Positions 8,525-15,681 of a stretch of 34,541 nt of DNA are shown here, piece by piece. The DNA lies in assembly GCA_025965615.1 (NCBI GenBank), contig JAOPWP010000068.1:1-34541 (forward strand), given 5' to 3'. A program made the position numbers and the translations under genes. Positions within the stretch are counted from its first letter, which is position 1. The number at the start of each line of letters is the position of its first letter. Below the pieces are notes generated by a model. The model was not told the origin of the DNA. It ran no database searches and saw only the letters and a list, made by a program, of their open reading frames with translations. The DNA comes from Frankiales bacterium (GTDB lineage Bacteria > Actinomycetota > Actinomycetes > Mycobacteriales > SCTD01).

Positions 8525-9421
8525 TCACTGCCCGTTCTCGCTGAAGTGCATGTAGTCCTTGTGGCTGCGCCAGGTGCCGCCCCACTCCCATCCGATGCCG
8601 GCGAAGGCCCGCACCGCTGGGCCCCCCGCTGCGTGCATGCCAGGCCGGGTCGGGGAGCGGTCGGCGTAGGAGCTGGCGAGCTCGGGGAGGACGAGGTCCG
8701 GCTTCACCAGCGGGTTGTGGAAGGGGTTGACGTCCACCGCTGTGCCGTGGGCGTGCTGCGACCAGCGCGTCTGGCCGCGCGCCGGACGGCAGAGGAAGGC
8801 CGCGGTGTTGTTGCCGTCCCCCGTGGCCGCGGCATCCAGGTCGGCGTCGGTGACCAGGCGCATCTGCTCGATCGGGAAGTCGGCCGCGAACAGTTGCTCG
8901 AAGACCCCGACGACGTCGACGGCGAAGCTCGCAGCCACCACGAGCTCCCCGGTGTGCGCCCCGCTGTCGAAGCCGCGGAAGGACACGGTCACGTAGCGCA
9001 GGTCGGCCAGGGCCACGGGGCACTCCGGCGACCAGGTGCGCCCCATCCTCGCCCGGACCTCGGGGCCGATCGGTCCGACGGTCGAGCGGAACACGCCTCC
9101 CGGCGGCGGCGGCAGCGCGCTTCCAGCCGTCATCGCCCGCTCGCGAAGCACCTCGGGAGTCGGGAGCACCTGACCGAAGCCGTCCGGTCGCAGTGGCAGG
9201 GGCGAGGCCCCGACGACCCAGCCGGGGGTCTGGGCGGGCGCGGCGACCGGCGCGCCCGGGACCGGCAGCGGCGCAGACGGCGAGGCTGCGGGCATCGAGG
9301 CTGCGGGCACCGAGGGGGGCACCGAGGGGGGTGAGGAGGGGGGCGCGGCGCCGGGCGAGGCACCGGTCGGTCCGCACGCACCCAGCAGGAGGGCGGCGAC
9401 AGGGAGCAGGAGTCGACGCAC
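8525..9421 (-). CDS. Lipoprotein with C-terminal M15 D-Ala-D-Ala carboxypeptidase-like domain
   Basis: 298 residues from the GTG at 9421, which has GGGAGG eight bases upstream; the ORF track's 9517 start would run into cobD. The N-terminus MRRLLLPVAALLLGAC is a lipoprotein signal with an LGAC lipobox, so the protein should sit on the outer face of the membrane. A Pro/Ala/Ser-rich spacer of about 70 residues follows. The C-terminal half carries HAHGTAVDVNPFHNP and GWEWGGTWRSHKDYMHF, matching the zinc-binding His and Asp and the final His of M15-type peptidases that trim peptidoglycan stem peptides. All expected metal ligands are visible. Role in cell-wall remodelling is from family knowledge; substrate is not shown. 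It is divergent from cobD with 46 bases between. Confidence 0.9.
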   Translation of the reverse strand: MRRLLLPVAALLLGACGPTGASPGAAPPSSPPSVPPSVPAASMPAASPSAPLPVPGAPVAAPAQTPGWVVGASPLPLRPDGFGQVLPTPEVLRERAMTAGSALPPPPGGVFRSTVGPIGPEVRARMGRTWSPECPVALADLRYVTVSFRGFDSGAHTGELVVAASFAVDVVGVFEQLFAADFPIEQMRLVTDADLDAAATGDGNNTAAFLCRPARGQTRWSQHAHGTAVDVNPFHNPLVKPDLVLPELASSYADRSPTRPGMHAAGGPAVRAFAGIGWEWGGTWRSHKDYMHFSENGQ

Positions 9422-9467
9422 CGGACGATCCTCCCACCTGGGCCGGCGGCGCCCTACCCTCGTCGCC

Positions 9468-10466
9468 ATGCCCGCAGCCGCACTCCTCGGGCTCCGGTGC
9501 GCGCAGCGGTGGCCCACCGCGACCGGGCTCGGCGCCGGCCTGCTCGCGGACGCCGTGCTGGGAGACCCCCGGCGCGGTCACCCGGTCGCCGGGTTCGGCT
9601 CCCTCGCCGCCGCCGTCGAGCGGCGGGTCCACCACGACTCGCGTGGAGCAGGAGCGGCGTACGCCGGAGGTCTCACCACGGCGACGGCTCTCGTCGGAGT
9701 CGCCGCCGTCGCCGTGACGCGAGGGCGGCCCGGGGCCCGCGCGACGCTGACCGCCCTCGCCACCTGGACCGTCGTCGGGGGAACCAGCCTGAGGAGGGAA
9801 GCAGCTGCGATGTCCGCGCTGCTGGAGGGAGGGGACGTCGACGGGGCACGCGACCGGCTGAGCCACCTCTGCGGTCGCGACCCGGCAGCCCTCGACACGG
9901 CCGGCCTCGCCCGGGCCACCGTCGAGTCCGTCGCCGAGAACACCTCTGACGCCGTGGTGGGCCCGCTCGTGTGGGGGGCGCTCGCCGGCGTCCCCGGCCT
10001 GCTGGCCTACCGGGCGGCCAACACCCTCGATGCGATGGTCGGCCACCGTTCGCCCCGCTACGCGCGCTTCGGCTGGGCCGCGGCGCGTACGGACGACGTC
10101 CTCAACCTGCTCCCGTCGCGTCTGTGCGCCGCGTCGGCCGTCGTCTGCGCCCCGCTCGTCGGCGGGCGCCGCTCCACGGCCCGCACCGCGTGGCGCCGGG
10201 ACGGTCGCAAGCACCCCAGCCCCAACGCCGGCCCGGTCGAAGCGGCGTTCGCCGGGGCCCTCGGTCGCACCCTCGGCGGCCGCCTCAGCTACGCGGGGCG
10301 GGTCGAGGACCGGCCGCTGCTGGGCGACGGGCCGGCCCCGGGGGTCTCCGACATCGCGCGTGCCGCCCGCCTGTCGGGCGCCGTCTCCGTCGTCGCGGGG
10401 ATCGTGGCGGTCGGAGCTCGGGCAGCCCTCGACTCCAGGTCGATCGACGCGGGGAGCGCCCGATGA
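9468..10466 (+). CDS. cobD: CobD/CbiB, adenosylcobinamide-phosphate synthase (membrane)
   Basis: 332 residues with several hydrophobic segments, normal for this integral membrane enzyme. CobD (CbiB in the Salmonella naming) joins aminopropanol or its phosphate to adenosylcobyric acid. Recognisable stretches are [18 protein letters not shown] near the N-terminus, [66 protein letters not shown], and the late [18 protein letters not shown]. The start ATG at 9468 fits the family. The stop overlaps the cobQ start (ATGA), so the two are translationally coupled. Do not confuse with Salmonella CobD, which corresponds to the CobC gene at 27624. Confidence 0.95.
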   Translation: MPAAALLGLRCAQRWPTATGLGAGLLADAVLGDPRRGHPVAGFGSLAAAVERRVHHDSRGAGAAYAGGLTTATALVGVAAVAVTRGRPGARATLTALATWTVVGGTSLRREAAAMSALLEGGDVDGARDRLSHLCGRDPAALDTAGLARATVESVAENTSDAVVGPLVWGALAGVPGLLAYRAANTLDAMVGHRSPRYARFGWAAARTDDVLNLLPSRLCAASAVVCAPLVGGRRSTARTAWRRDGRKHPSPNAGPVEAAFAGALGRTLGGRLSYAGRVEDRPLLGDGPAPGVSDIARAARLSGAVSVVAGIVAVGARAALDSRSIDAGSAR

Positions 10467-11962
10467 CCCGCGGGGCGCTGCTCGTCGCGGGGACCACGTC
10501 CGACGCCGGGAAGTCCGTGGTCACCGCGGGGCTGTGCCGCTGGCTCGCCCGCCGGGGGGTGAGGGTCGCGCCGTTCAAGGCGCAGAACATGTCCCTGAAC
10601 TCAGCGGTGACCCTCGACGGGGCGGAGATCGGACGGGCCCAGGCGATGCAGGCGGCTGCTGCCGGCGTCGAGCCGGAGGCAGCGATGAACCCGGTCCTGC
10701 TCAAGCCAGGGAGCGACCACAGCTCGCAGGTGGTCGTGCTCGGGCGGCCGTGGGCCGAGGTCGACGCCGTCACCTACCGGACCCACAAGTCGGCGCTGCT
10801 CGACATCTCGCTGGAGTCCCTCGCCGACCTGCGACGCCGCTACGACGTGGTGATCTGCGAAGGCGCTGGCTCGCCCGCCGAGATCAACCTCCGGGCCACG
10901 GACATCGCGAACATGGGCCTGGCCCGCGCGGCCGAGCTCCCGGTCCTGGTGGTCGGTGACATCAACCCGGGCGGCGTGTTCGCCGGCCTGTTCGGCACGG
11001 TCGCGCTGCTGTCCCGCGAGGACCAGGCGCTGGTGGCCGGGTTCGTCATCAACAAGTTCCGGGGCGACCTGAGCCTGCTGCAGCCGGGGCTGGAGATGCT
11101 GCAGCAGCTGACGGGTCGCCCCACGTACGGCGTCCTGCCCTGGACCGAGGGGCTCGAGCTCGACGTCGAGGACTCGCTCGGCCTGTCCGTCCCGATCGCC
11201 CCCGTTCCGCCGCTCGGCGCCGATGTGCTGCGGGTGTCGGTCGTCCGACTGCCTCGCCTGTCGAACTGGACCGACGTCGACGCGCTGCGCAGCGAGCCCG
11301 GTGTGCTGGTGCGCTTCGCGACGACTTCCGAGGAGTTGGCCGACGCCGACCTCGTCGTCCTGCCCGGCACCCGCGCGACGGTGGCCGACCTCGCCTGGCT
11401 CCGGGAGCGCGGCCTGGACGTGGTGCTCGCCCGCCGGGCTGCCGAGGGCCGGCCCGTCCTGGGGATCTGCGGCGGCTACCAGATGCTCGGGCGCAGCATC
11501 CTCGACGACGTCGAGTCGGGCCGCGGCTCGGTGCGGGGGCTCGGGCTGCTGCCCGTGCGCACCCACTTCCGGCACCGCAAGGTCCTCGCGCGCCCGGCCG
11601 GCTCCTTCGGTGAGCACCCGGTCACGACGGCGTACGAGATCCACCACGGCGTGGTCGAGGTCGACGGTGGCGCGCCGATGTTCGAGCCCGGAGAGGGGTG
11701 CCGGTCCGGCGCCGTCTCGGGAACCGTCTGGCACGGGGCGCTGGAGAGCGACGGGGTGCGCAGGGCCCTGCTCGCGGAGGTCGCCGAGGCGTGCGGCCGC
11801 CAGTGGGTGCCCGGGACGGTGGCGTTCGAGGACGTCCGCCAGCGGCGGCTCGACGTGCTGGGCGATCTCGTCGCCGACCACCTCGACACCGCCGCCGTGC
11901 TCGCGCTGCTCGACGGGGGCGCTCCGCAGGGGCTGCCGTTCGTCCCCCCCGGAGCGCCGTAG
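10463..11962 (+). CDS. cobQ: CobQ/CbiP, adenosylcobyric acid synthase (glutamine-hydrolysing)
   Basis: 499 residues. CobQ amidates four carboxylates (b, d, e, g) of adenosylcobyrinic acid a,c-diamide using glutamine and ATP. The true start is the ATG at 10463, overlapping the cobD stop; the ORF track's 9971 start is only a frame extension. Domain 1 is a dethiobiotin-synthetase-like ATPase ([19 protein letters not shown] at residues 9-27, then [10 protein letters not shown] and [12 protein letters not shown]). Domain 2 is a class-I glutamine amidotransferase-like domain with [11 protein letters not shown], Cys about residue 336, and WHGALESDG, His about residue 424. All key residues are present. 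It ends convergent with the MFS gene, nine bases apart. Confidence 0.96.
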   Translation: MTRGALLVAGTTSDAGKSVVTAGLCRWLARRGVRVAPFKAQNMSLNSAVTLDGAEIGRAQAMQAAAAGVEPEAAMNPVLLKPGSDHSSQVVVLGRPWAEVDAVTYRTHKSALLDISLESLADLRRRYDVVICEGAGSPAEINLRATDIANMGLARAAELPVLVVGDINPGGVFAGLFGTVALLSREDQALVAGFVINKFRGDLSLLQPGLEMLQQLTGRPTYGVLPWTEGLELDVEDSLGLSVPIAPVPPLGADVLRVSVVRLPRLSNWTDVDALRSEPGVLVRFATTSEELADADLVVLPGTRATVADLAWLRERGLDVVLARRAAEGRPVLGICGGYQMLGRSILDDVESGRGSVRGLGLLPVRTHFRHRKVLARPAGSFGEHPVTTAYEIHHGVVEVDGGAPMFEPGEGCRSGAVSGTVWHGALESDGVRRALLAEVAEACGRQWVPGTVAFEDVRQRRLDVLGDLVADHLDTAAVLALLDGGAPQGLPFVPPGAP

Positions 11963-11971
11963 CGGGTCGGC

Positions 11972-13459
11972 TCAGCCGACCGCGGCGGGCTCCTTGAGCG
12001 CCTGTGCGGCGTCCTCCTTGGAGACCCGCACCAGCGCGAACATCAGCACGCCGGCGAGGTAGAGGAAGCCGGCAGCCACCAGGAAGCCCGCCGACCAGCC
12101 CGAGACGAGGGCGTCGAGGAAGGCCGGGGCCTGGACCGGGTCAGCCGGGTTGCCGGAGAACAGGTCCTTCGTGCGGTTGGTGCTGACGGCGGTGAGGATC
12201 GCGAGCCCGAGCGCCCCACCGACCTGCTGCCCGGCGTTCAGCAGCGCCGAGGCGATGCCGGCGTCGGCCTTGCCGACCCCCGCGACCGCAGCGCTGGTCA
12301 GCGCCACGAAGGCCAGACCCATGCCGAGGGCGACGAGGCCGAGGGACGGCAGGATCACGCCGACGTAGCTCGAGCCGGGCTCCAGCCGCAGCCCCAGGAT
12401 GAGCATCCCGGTCCCGGCGAGGGCCATGCCGGTGACGAGCAGCGGACGGGGCCCGACCCTTCCGAGGAGCTTGGCGGAGATCCCTGCGGCCACGCCGATC
12501 AGGACGGTCATGGGCAGGAACGCGAACCCGGCCTTGATCGGGCTGTAGCCGTTGACGACCTGCATCCACAGCGTGACGAAGAAGAACATCGCGAAGACGC
12601 CGGCGCCGACGAGCAGCGCTCCGAGGTCGGCACCCAGCAGGGACCGGGAGCGGAACAGCCGGAAGGGGAGCAGCGGGGTGCGGCTGCGCCGCTGCACGAC
12701 GACGAAGGCTGCCAGCAGCAGGACGGCCAGGACGAAGACCGCGGTCTTGGTCGACGTGGCGTAGGCGTCGTCGTTGAGCTTGACCAGCCCGAACACGAGC
12801 GCCATGAGGCCCCCGGTCACCAGCACCGCGCCCGGCACGTCGAAGCCCTGGGCGTCCTCGTCCTTGCTCTCCGGCAGGTAGCGCAGGGCGCCGACGATCG
12901 AACCCAGGGCGATCGGGACGTTGACGAACAGGACGAGCCGCCAGGAGGCGTACTCGGTGAGCACGCCGCCGAGCAGAAGGCCGATGGCGGCACCTCCGGC
13001 GGTGATCGCGGAGAAGACCCCCAGCGCCTTGTTGCGCTCGGGCCCCTCCTCGAACACCACGGTCAGCAGCGACAGGGCCGCAGGGGACATCAAGGCGCCG
13101 CCGAGTCCCTGCAGCAGCCGGGCCGCGATCAGCAGCTCCTGGTTCTGCGCCATGCCGCCGAGGACCGACGCGACGGCGAACAGCACGGCCCCCGCGATGA
13201 AGACGCTCCGGCGGCCCAGCCGGTCGGCGAGCTTGCCGCCGAGGAGCAGGAAGCCACCGAAGGTCAGCGTGTAGCCGGTCACCACCCAGGACAGGTCGCT
13301 GTCGGAGGTGAACCCGAGCGAGGTGCGGATGTCGTTCAGCGCGACGTTCACGATCGTCGCGTCGAGCACGACCATGAGCTGGCTCATCGCGATGACGACG
13401 AGCGCCATGCGCTTGTTCAGCTGGCGGTGCACAGCTGGTGCGGTTCCGGTCCGTGCCAC
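11972..13459 (-). CDS. DHA2-family (EmrB/QacA-like) MFS drug efflux transporter
   Basis: 495 residues with about 14 hydrophobic segments, the size and topology of the 14-helix DHA2 proton antiporters. The first helix contains LDATIVNVALNDI, the characteristic DHA2 motif. The helix 2-3 loop GGKLADRLGRRSVFIAG is MFS motif A, and LLQGLGGALMSPAALSLL follows as motif B. The GTG start at 13459 has GGGGGAG five bases upstream. It is divergent from a TetR gene, with three operator-like repeats between, so it is probably repressed by that TetR and induced by a substrate of the pump. The substrate cannot be read from the sequence. It has no evident link to cobalamin. Confidence 0.93.
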   Translation of the reverse strand: MARTGTAPAVHRQLNKRMALVVIAMSQLMVVLDATIVNVALNDIRTSLGFTSDSDLSWVVTGYTLTFGGFLLLGGKLADRLGRRSVFIAGAVLFAVASVLGGMAQNQELLIAARLLQGLGGALMSPAALSLLTVVFEEGPERNKALGVFSAITAGGAAIGLLLGGVLTEYASWRLVLFVNVPIALGSIVGALRYLPESKDEDAQGFDVPGAVLVTGGLMALVFGLVKLNDDAYATSTKTAVFVLAVLLLAAFVVVQRRSRTPLLPFRLFRSRSLLGADLGALLVGAGVFAMFFFVTLWMQVVNGYSPIKAGFAFLPMTVLIGVAAGISAKLLGRVGPRPLLVTGMALAGTGMLILGLRLEPGSSYVGVILPSLGLVALGMGLAFVALTSAAVAGVGKADAGIASALLNAGQQVGGALGLAILTAVSTNRTKDLFSGNPADPVQAPAFLDALVSGWSAGFLVAAGFLYLAGVLMFALVRVSKEDAAQALKEPAAVG

Positions 13460-13483
13460 GTCTTCTCCCCCTGGGGTGTTCGC

Positions 13484-13551
13484 TCAACGTCTGTGGAGTC
13501 GTCGGCTCAACGACCGTGGATCCTCGCCTCTTCCCGGTCAACGAGCGTAGA
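13484..13551. promoter_or_regulatory. Three operator-like repeats, TCAACGnnYGTRGA, between MFS and TetR genes
   Basis: Three 14-base near-palindromes lie in the 100-base divergent gap: TCAACGTCTGTGGA (13484-13497), TCAACGACCGTGGA (13507-13520) and TCAACGAGCGTAGA (13538-13551). Centre-to-centre spacings are 23 and 31 bases. Each is a partial inverted repeat (TCAACG against YGTRGA). They sit where a TetR protein would act on both promoters. The same motif occurs again at 29442-29455 in front of the other TetR/ABC locus, which argues against chance. Binding itself is inferred. Confidence 0.65.
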
Positions 13552-13559
13552 GTGAACGG

Positions 13560-14150
13560 GTGGCGGCGGACCAGGAGCACGTGAGCCGGGTCGAGAAGCG
13601 CCGCCGGACCGAGGCGGCGATCTCCGACGCGGCGCGCACCCAGTTCGCCGAGGTGGGCTTCGAGCGCACCACGATCCGCAGCGTCGCCTCGGCGGCCGGA
13701 GTCGACCCTGCGCTGGTGATGCAGTACTTCGGGAGCAAGGACGGGCTGTTCGCCGCCGTCGCTCGGCAGCAGAAGCCGCACCGCCGGCTGCTGGACGCCA
13801 CCCGTGAGGGGACGCCCCAGGCCGCGCTGGACGACCTGTTCGAGGACCTCGAGGACCCGGTGTCGCGCGACGCGCTGCTGGCCCTGATGCGCAACTGCCT
13901 CACCCACGAGCAGGCGGCGACCGTGCTGCGCGACGACGTGATGCGCCACGTCCACGAGGCGGTCGCGAGCCGCATCGCGACCCCCGACGCCGAGCTGCGG
14001 GCCGCCCTGCTCGGCGCCACCCTGGTCGGGCTGTCCATCGGGCGCTACATGCTGAGGATCCCCGGCCTGGCTGAGGCCTCGCGCGAGGACGTCGAACGGC
14101 TGCTGCTGCCGGTGCTCGCGCTCCTGGTCGAACCGGCTCCGCAGGCCTGA
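13560..14150 (+). CDS. TetR/AcrR-family transcriptional regulator, probable repressor of the MFS pump
   Basis: 196 residues. The N-terminal helix-turn-helix is clear: RRRTEAAISDAARTQFAEVGFERTTIRSVASAAGVDPALVMQYFGSKDGLFAAV (about residues 14-67). The C-terminal ligand-binding half ends with LGATLVGLSIGRYMLRIPGLAEA, typical of this TetR subgroup. The start is the GTG at 13560. Its helix-turn-helix closely resembles that of the TetR at 28642 (VDPSLVLHFFGSKDGLFEAA), in agreement with the shared operator motif. The divergent arrangement with the efflux gene suggests local repression and autoregulation. The inducer is unknown. Confidence 0.93.
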   Translation: MAADQEHVSRVEKRRRTEAAISDAARTQFAEVGFERTTIRSVASAAGVDPALVMQYFGSKDGLFAAVARQQKPHRRLLDATREGTPQAALDDLFEDLEDPVSRDALLALMRNCLTHEQAATVLRDDVMRHVHEAVASRIATPDAELRAALLGATLVGLSIGRYMLRIPGLAEASREDVERLLLPVLALLVEPAPQA

Positions 14151-14174
14151 GGCCGCTGCCCTGCGCCTGGCCCC

Positions 14175-15413
14175 CTACACGAAGGCGCTGTGGCCGGTGA
14201 TCCCGCGGCCGACGATCAGGGTGTTCATCTCGCGGGTGCCCTCGTAGGAGTAGAGCGCCTCGGCGTCGTTGAAGAACCGGGTCACGTCGTGGTCCAGCAG
14301 GATGCCGTTGCCGCCCAGGACCTCACGGGCGTACGACACGCTCTCGCGCATCCGGCTGGTGCAGTAGCCCTTGGCGAGCGCGGCCTGCTCGTCGGTGCAG
14401 ACGCCGGCCTCCTGCAGCTCGGCGACGCGCACCGTCATGCCGAGGGACGCCGTGATGTTGCCGAGCATCTTCACCAGGTGGTCCTGGACCAGCTGGAACG
14501 ACCCGATGGGCTTGCCGAACTGGACCCGCTCCTCGGCGTAGCGGACCGCCGCCTCGTAGGCCCCCATCTGGCAGCCCACCGAGCTCCAGGCCACCCCGCC
14601 CCGGGTCATGGCGAGCACCTTGCCGGTGTCGGCGAAGGAGTTCGCGCCCTGGAGGCGGTCGGCCTCGGGCACCCGGCAGCCCTCGAGCACGATGTCGGCG
14701 TTCTGCACCGTGCGCAGCGCGAGCTTGTTCTCCATCTTGGTCGCCGTGAAGCCGGGGTTCTCCTGGTGCACCACGAAGCCCTTGACGCTGTCGTCCTCGA
14801 CGTCGCGTGCCCAGACCACGATCAGGTCGGCGAACGTGGCGTTGCCGATCCACCGCTTGGCGCCGTCGATCACCCACTCGTCGCCCTCGCGCCGCGCGGT
14901 GGTGTCGAGCCCCCCGGCCACGTCGGACCCGCCGTTCGGCTCGGTGAGGGCGAACGCCCCGATCGTGCGCAGGGCGAACATGTCCGGCATCCACCGCTCG
15001 CGCTGCTCGTCGGACCCGAGCAGGGAGATGCTCCCCATGGCCAGGCCGCTGTGCACGCCGTAGAAGGTCGCCATCGAGGTGTCGACGCGGGACAGCTCGA
15101 GCGTGACGAAGCCGCTGAGCAACCGGCTCGCCCTGGTGTGCCCCTCCCGCTCGTAGGCCATCCCGACGATGCCGAGCTCGGCCATCAGCGGGATGACGTG
15201 GCGCGGGAACTCCGCCTTCGCCCAGTATTCGTTCGCGATCGGCTTGATCTCCCGGTGCAGCCACTCCCGCAACCGCATCAGGACCTGCTGGTCCCCGGCG
15301 GGCAGCATGTGCTCGTAGCCGTAGAGGTCGCCGGGCAGCTGCTCCAGGACGTCCGACCCGGGGGCGTCCACCGTGCGGGGCGCGGAGTCGGGAGACGTGT
15401 CGGCGGCAGTCAT
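14175..15413 (-). CDS. Acyl-CoA dehydrogenase, glutaryl-CoA-dehydrogenase-like
   Basis: 412 residues from the ATG at 15413, which has GAGG four bases upstream; the listed 15470 start reaches towards the riboswitch promoter on the other strand and is less likely. It is an FAD flavoenzyme that introduces a 2,3 double bond into an acyl-CoA. Visible are IGAFALTEPNGGSDVAGG and IDGAKRWIGNATFADLIVVWA (FAD/substrate region), FGKPIGSFQLVQDHLVKML, and the C-terminal YSYEGTREMNTLIVGRGITG, where the YEGT Glu (about residue 391) is the catalytic base position of glutaryl-CoA dehydrogenases. The exact substrate is not certain. It is divergent from the riboswitch-controlled operon and convergent with the TetR gene, and probably has its own function. 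Confidence 0.92.
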   Translation of the reverse strand: MTAADTSPDSAPRTVDAPGSDVLEQLPGDLYGYEHMLPAGDQQVLMRLREWLHREIKPIANEYWAKAEFPRHVIPLMAELGIVGMAYEREGHTRASRLLSGFVTLELSRVDTSMATFYGVHSGLAMGSISLLGSDEQRERWMPDMFALRTIGAFALTEPNGGSDVAGGLDTTARREGDEWVIDGAKRWIGNATFADLIVVWARDVEDDSVKGFVVHQENPGFTATKMENKLALRTVQNADIVLEGCRVPEADRLQGANSFADTGKVLAMTRGGVAWSSVGCQMGAYEAAVRYAEERVQFGKPIGSFQLVQDHLVKMLGNITASLGMTVRVAELQEAGVCTDEQAALAKGYCTSRMRESVSYAREVLGGNGILLDHDVTRFFNDAEALYSYEGTREMNTLIVGRGITGHSAFV

Positions 15414-15481
15414 GGCACCTCGCAGGCGTGGCGGACCCCGGCTGGCGTCCGTGCGCGGGCATGGTCCCACGCGCCGCCGGT

Positions 15482-15487
15482 TACGCT
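15482..15487 (+). promoter_or_regulatory. Probable -10 element (TACGCT) of the riboswitch-led operon
   Basis: TACGCT fits the TAnnnT -10 consensus and would place transcription start around 15493-15495, five to seven bases before the first P1 helix base of the riboswitch. No good -35 hexamer is seen 17 bases upstream, as is common in actinobacterial promoters. Confidence 0.4.
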
Positions 15488-15493
15488 GGCGGC

Positions 15494-15620
15494 TGCAAGC
15501 GACAGCAGGAGAAGGAAGCCGGTGCGACTCCGGCGCGGTCCCGCCACTGTGACCACGTCCTCCCGGACGTGGAAGTCAGACACTTCGGCTGTCGATCCGT
15601 CCACCCGGGGCGCGGACCCC
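15494..15620 (+). promoter_or_regulatory. Cobalamin riboswitch upstream of the large cobalamin operon
   Basis: The conserved aptamer core GAAGCCGGTGCGACTCCGG, followed by GGTCCCGCCACTGTGA and AGTCAGACAC, is that of the cobalamin (B12-box) riboswitch. A perfect 7-bp P1 helix closes it: CGACAGC (15500-15506) with GCTGTCG (15588-15594). An internal arm CCACGTCC-tccc-GGACGTGG is also visible. After P1 comes a hairpin GGGG-CGCGGA-CCCC (15607-15620), whose loop could pair with GGTCCCGC of the aptamer in the usual kissing-loop manner (inference). The hairpin directly abuts the ribosome site GAGGAAGG at 15621, so cobalamin binding would probably block translation initiation. Confidence 0.93.
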
Positions 15621-15636
15621 GAGGAAGGCGTTCCCC

Positions 15637-15681
15637 GTGAGTGCCCCTGCACGGCCCGACGCCGTCCGGACAGCCGCGTGA
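15637..15681 (+). CDS. 14-codon leader ORF coupled to the chelatase gene
   Basis: A GTG at 15637 lies eight bases after the strong ribosome site GAGGAAGG (15621-15628) and opens a 14-residue frame, MSAPARPDAVRTAA. Its TGA (15679-15681) overlaps the GTG start of the chelatase gene (15678-15680). The chelatase start has no ribosome site of its own within the preceding 15 bases. The simplest reading is a leader peptide that delivers terminating ribosomes to the next start, so the riboswitch would act on the leader and through it on the operon. This is too short for the ORF track. The peptide itself need not have a function. Confidence 0.55.
   Translation: MSAPARPDAVRTAA

Noticed and set aside
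8265-8555. 96-residue plus-strand ORF in the hairpin-rich gap
   Set aside because: Low-complexity composition, no recognised motif, overlaps the M15 gene end, and is better explained as structured non-coding sequence.
9971-10462. N-terminal extension of CobQ
   Set aside because: Arg/Pro-rich shadow frame of cobD. The family start is the ATG at 10463.
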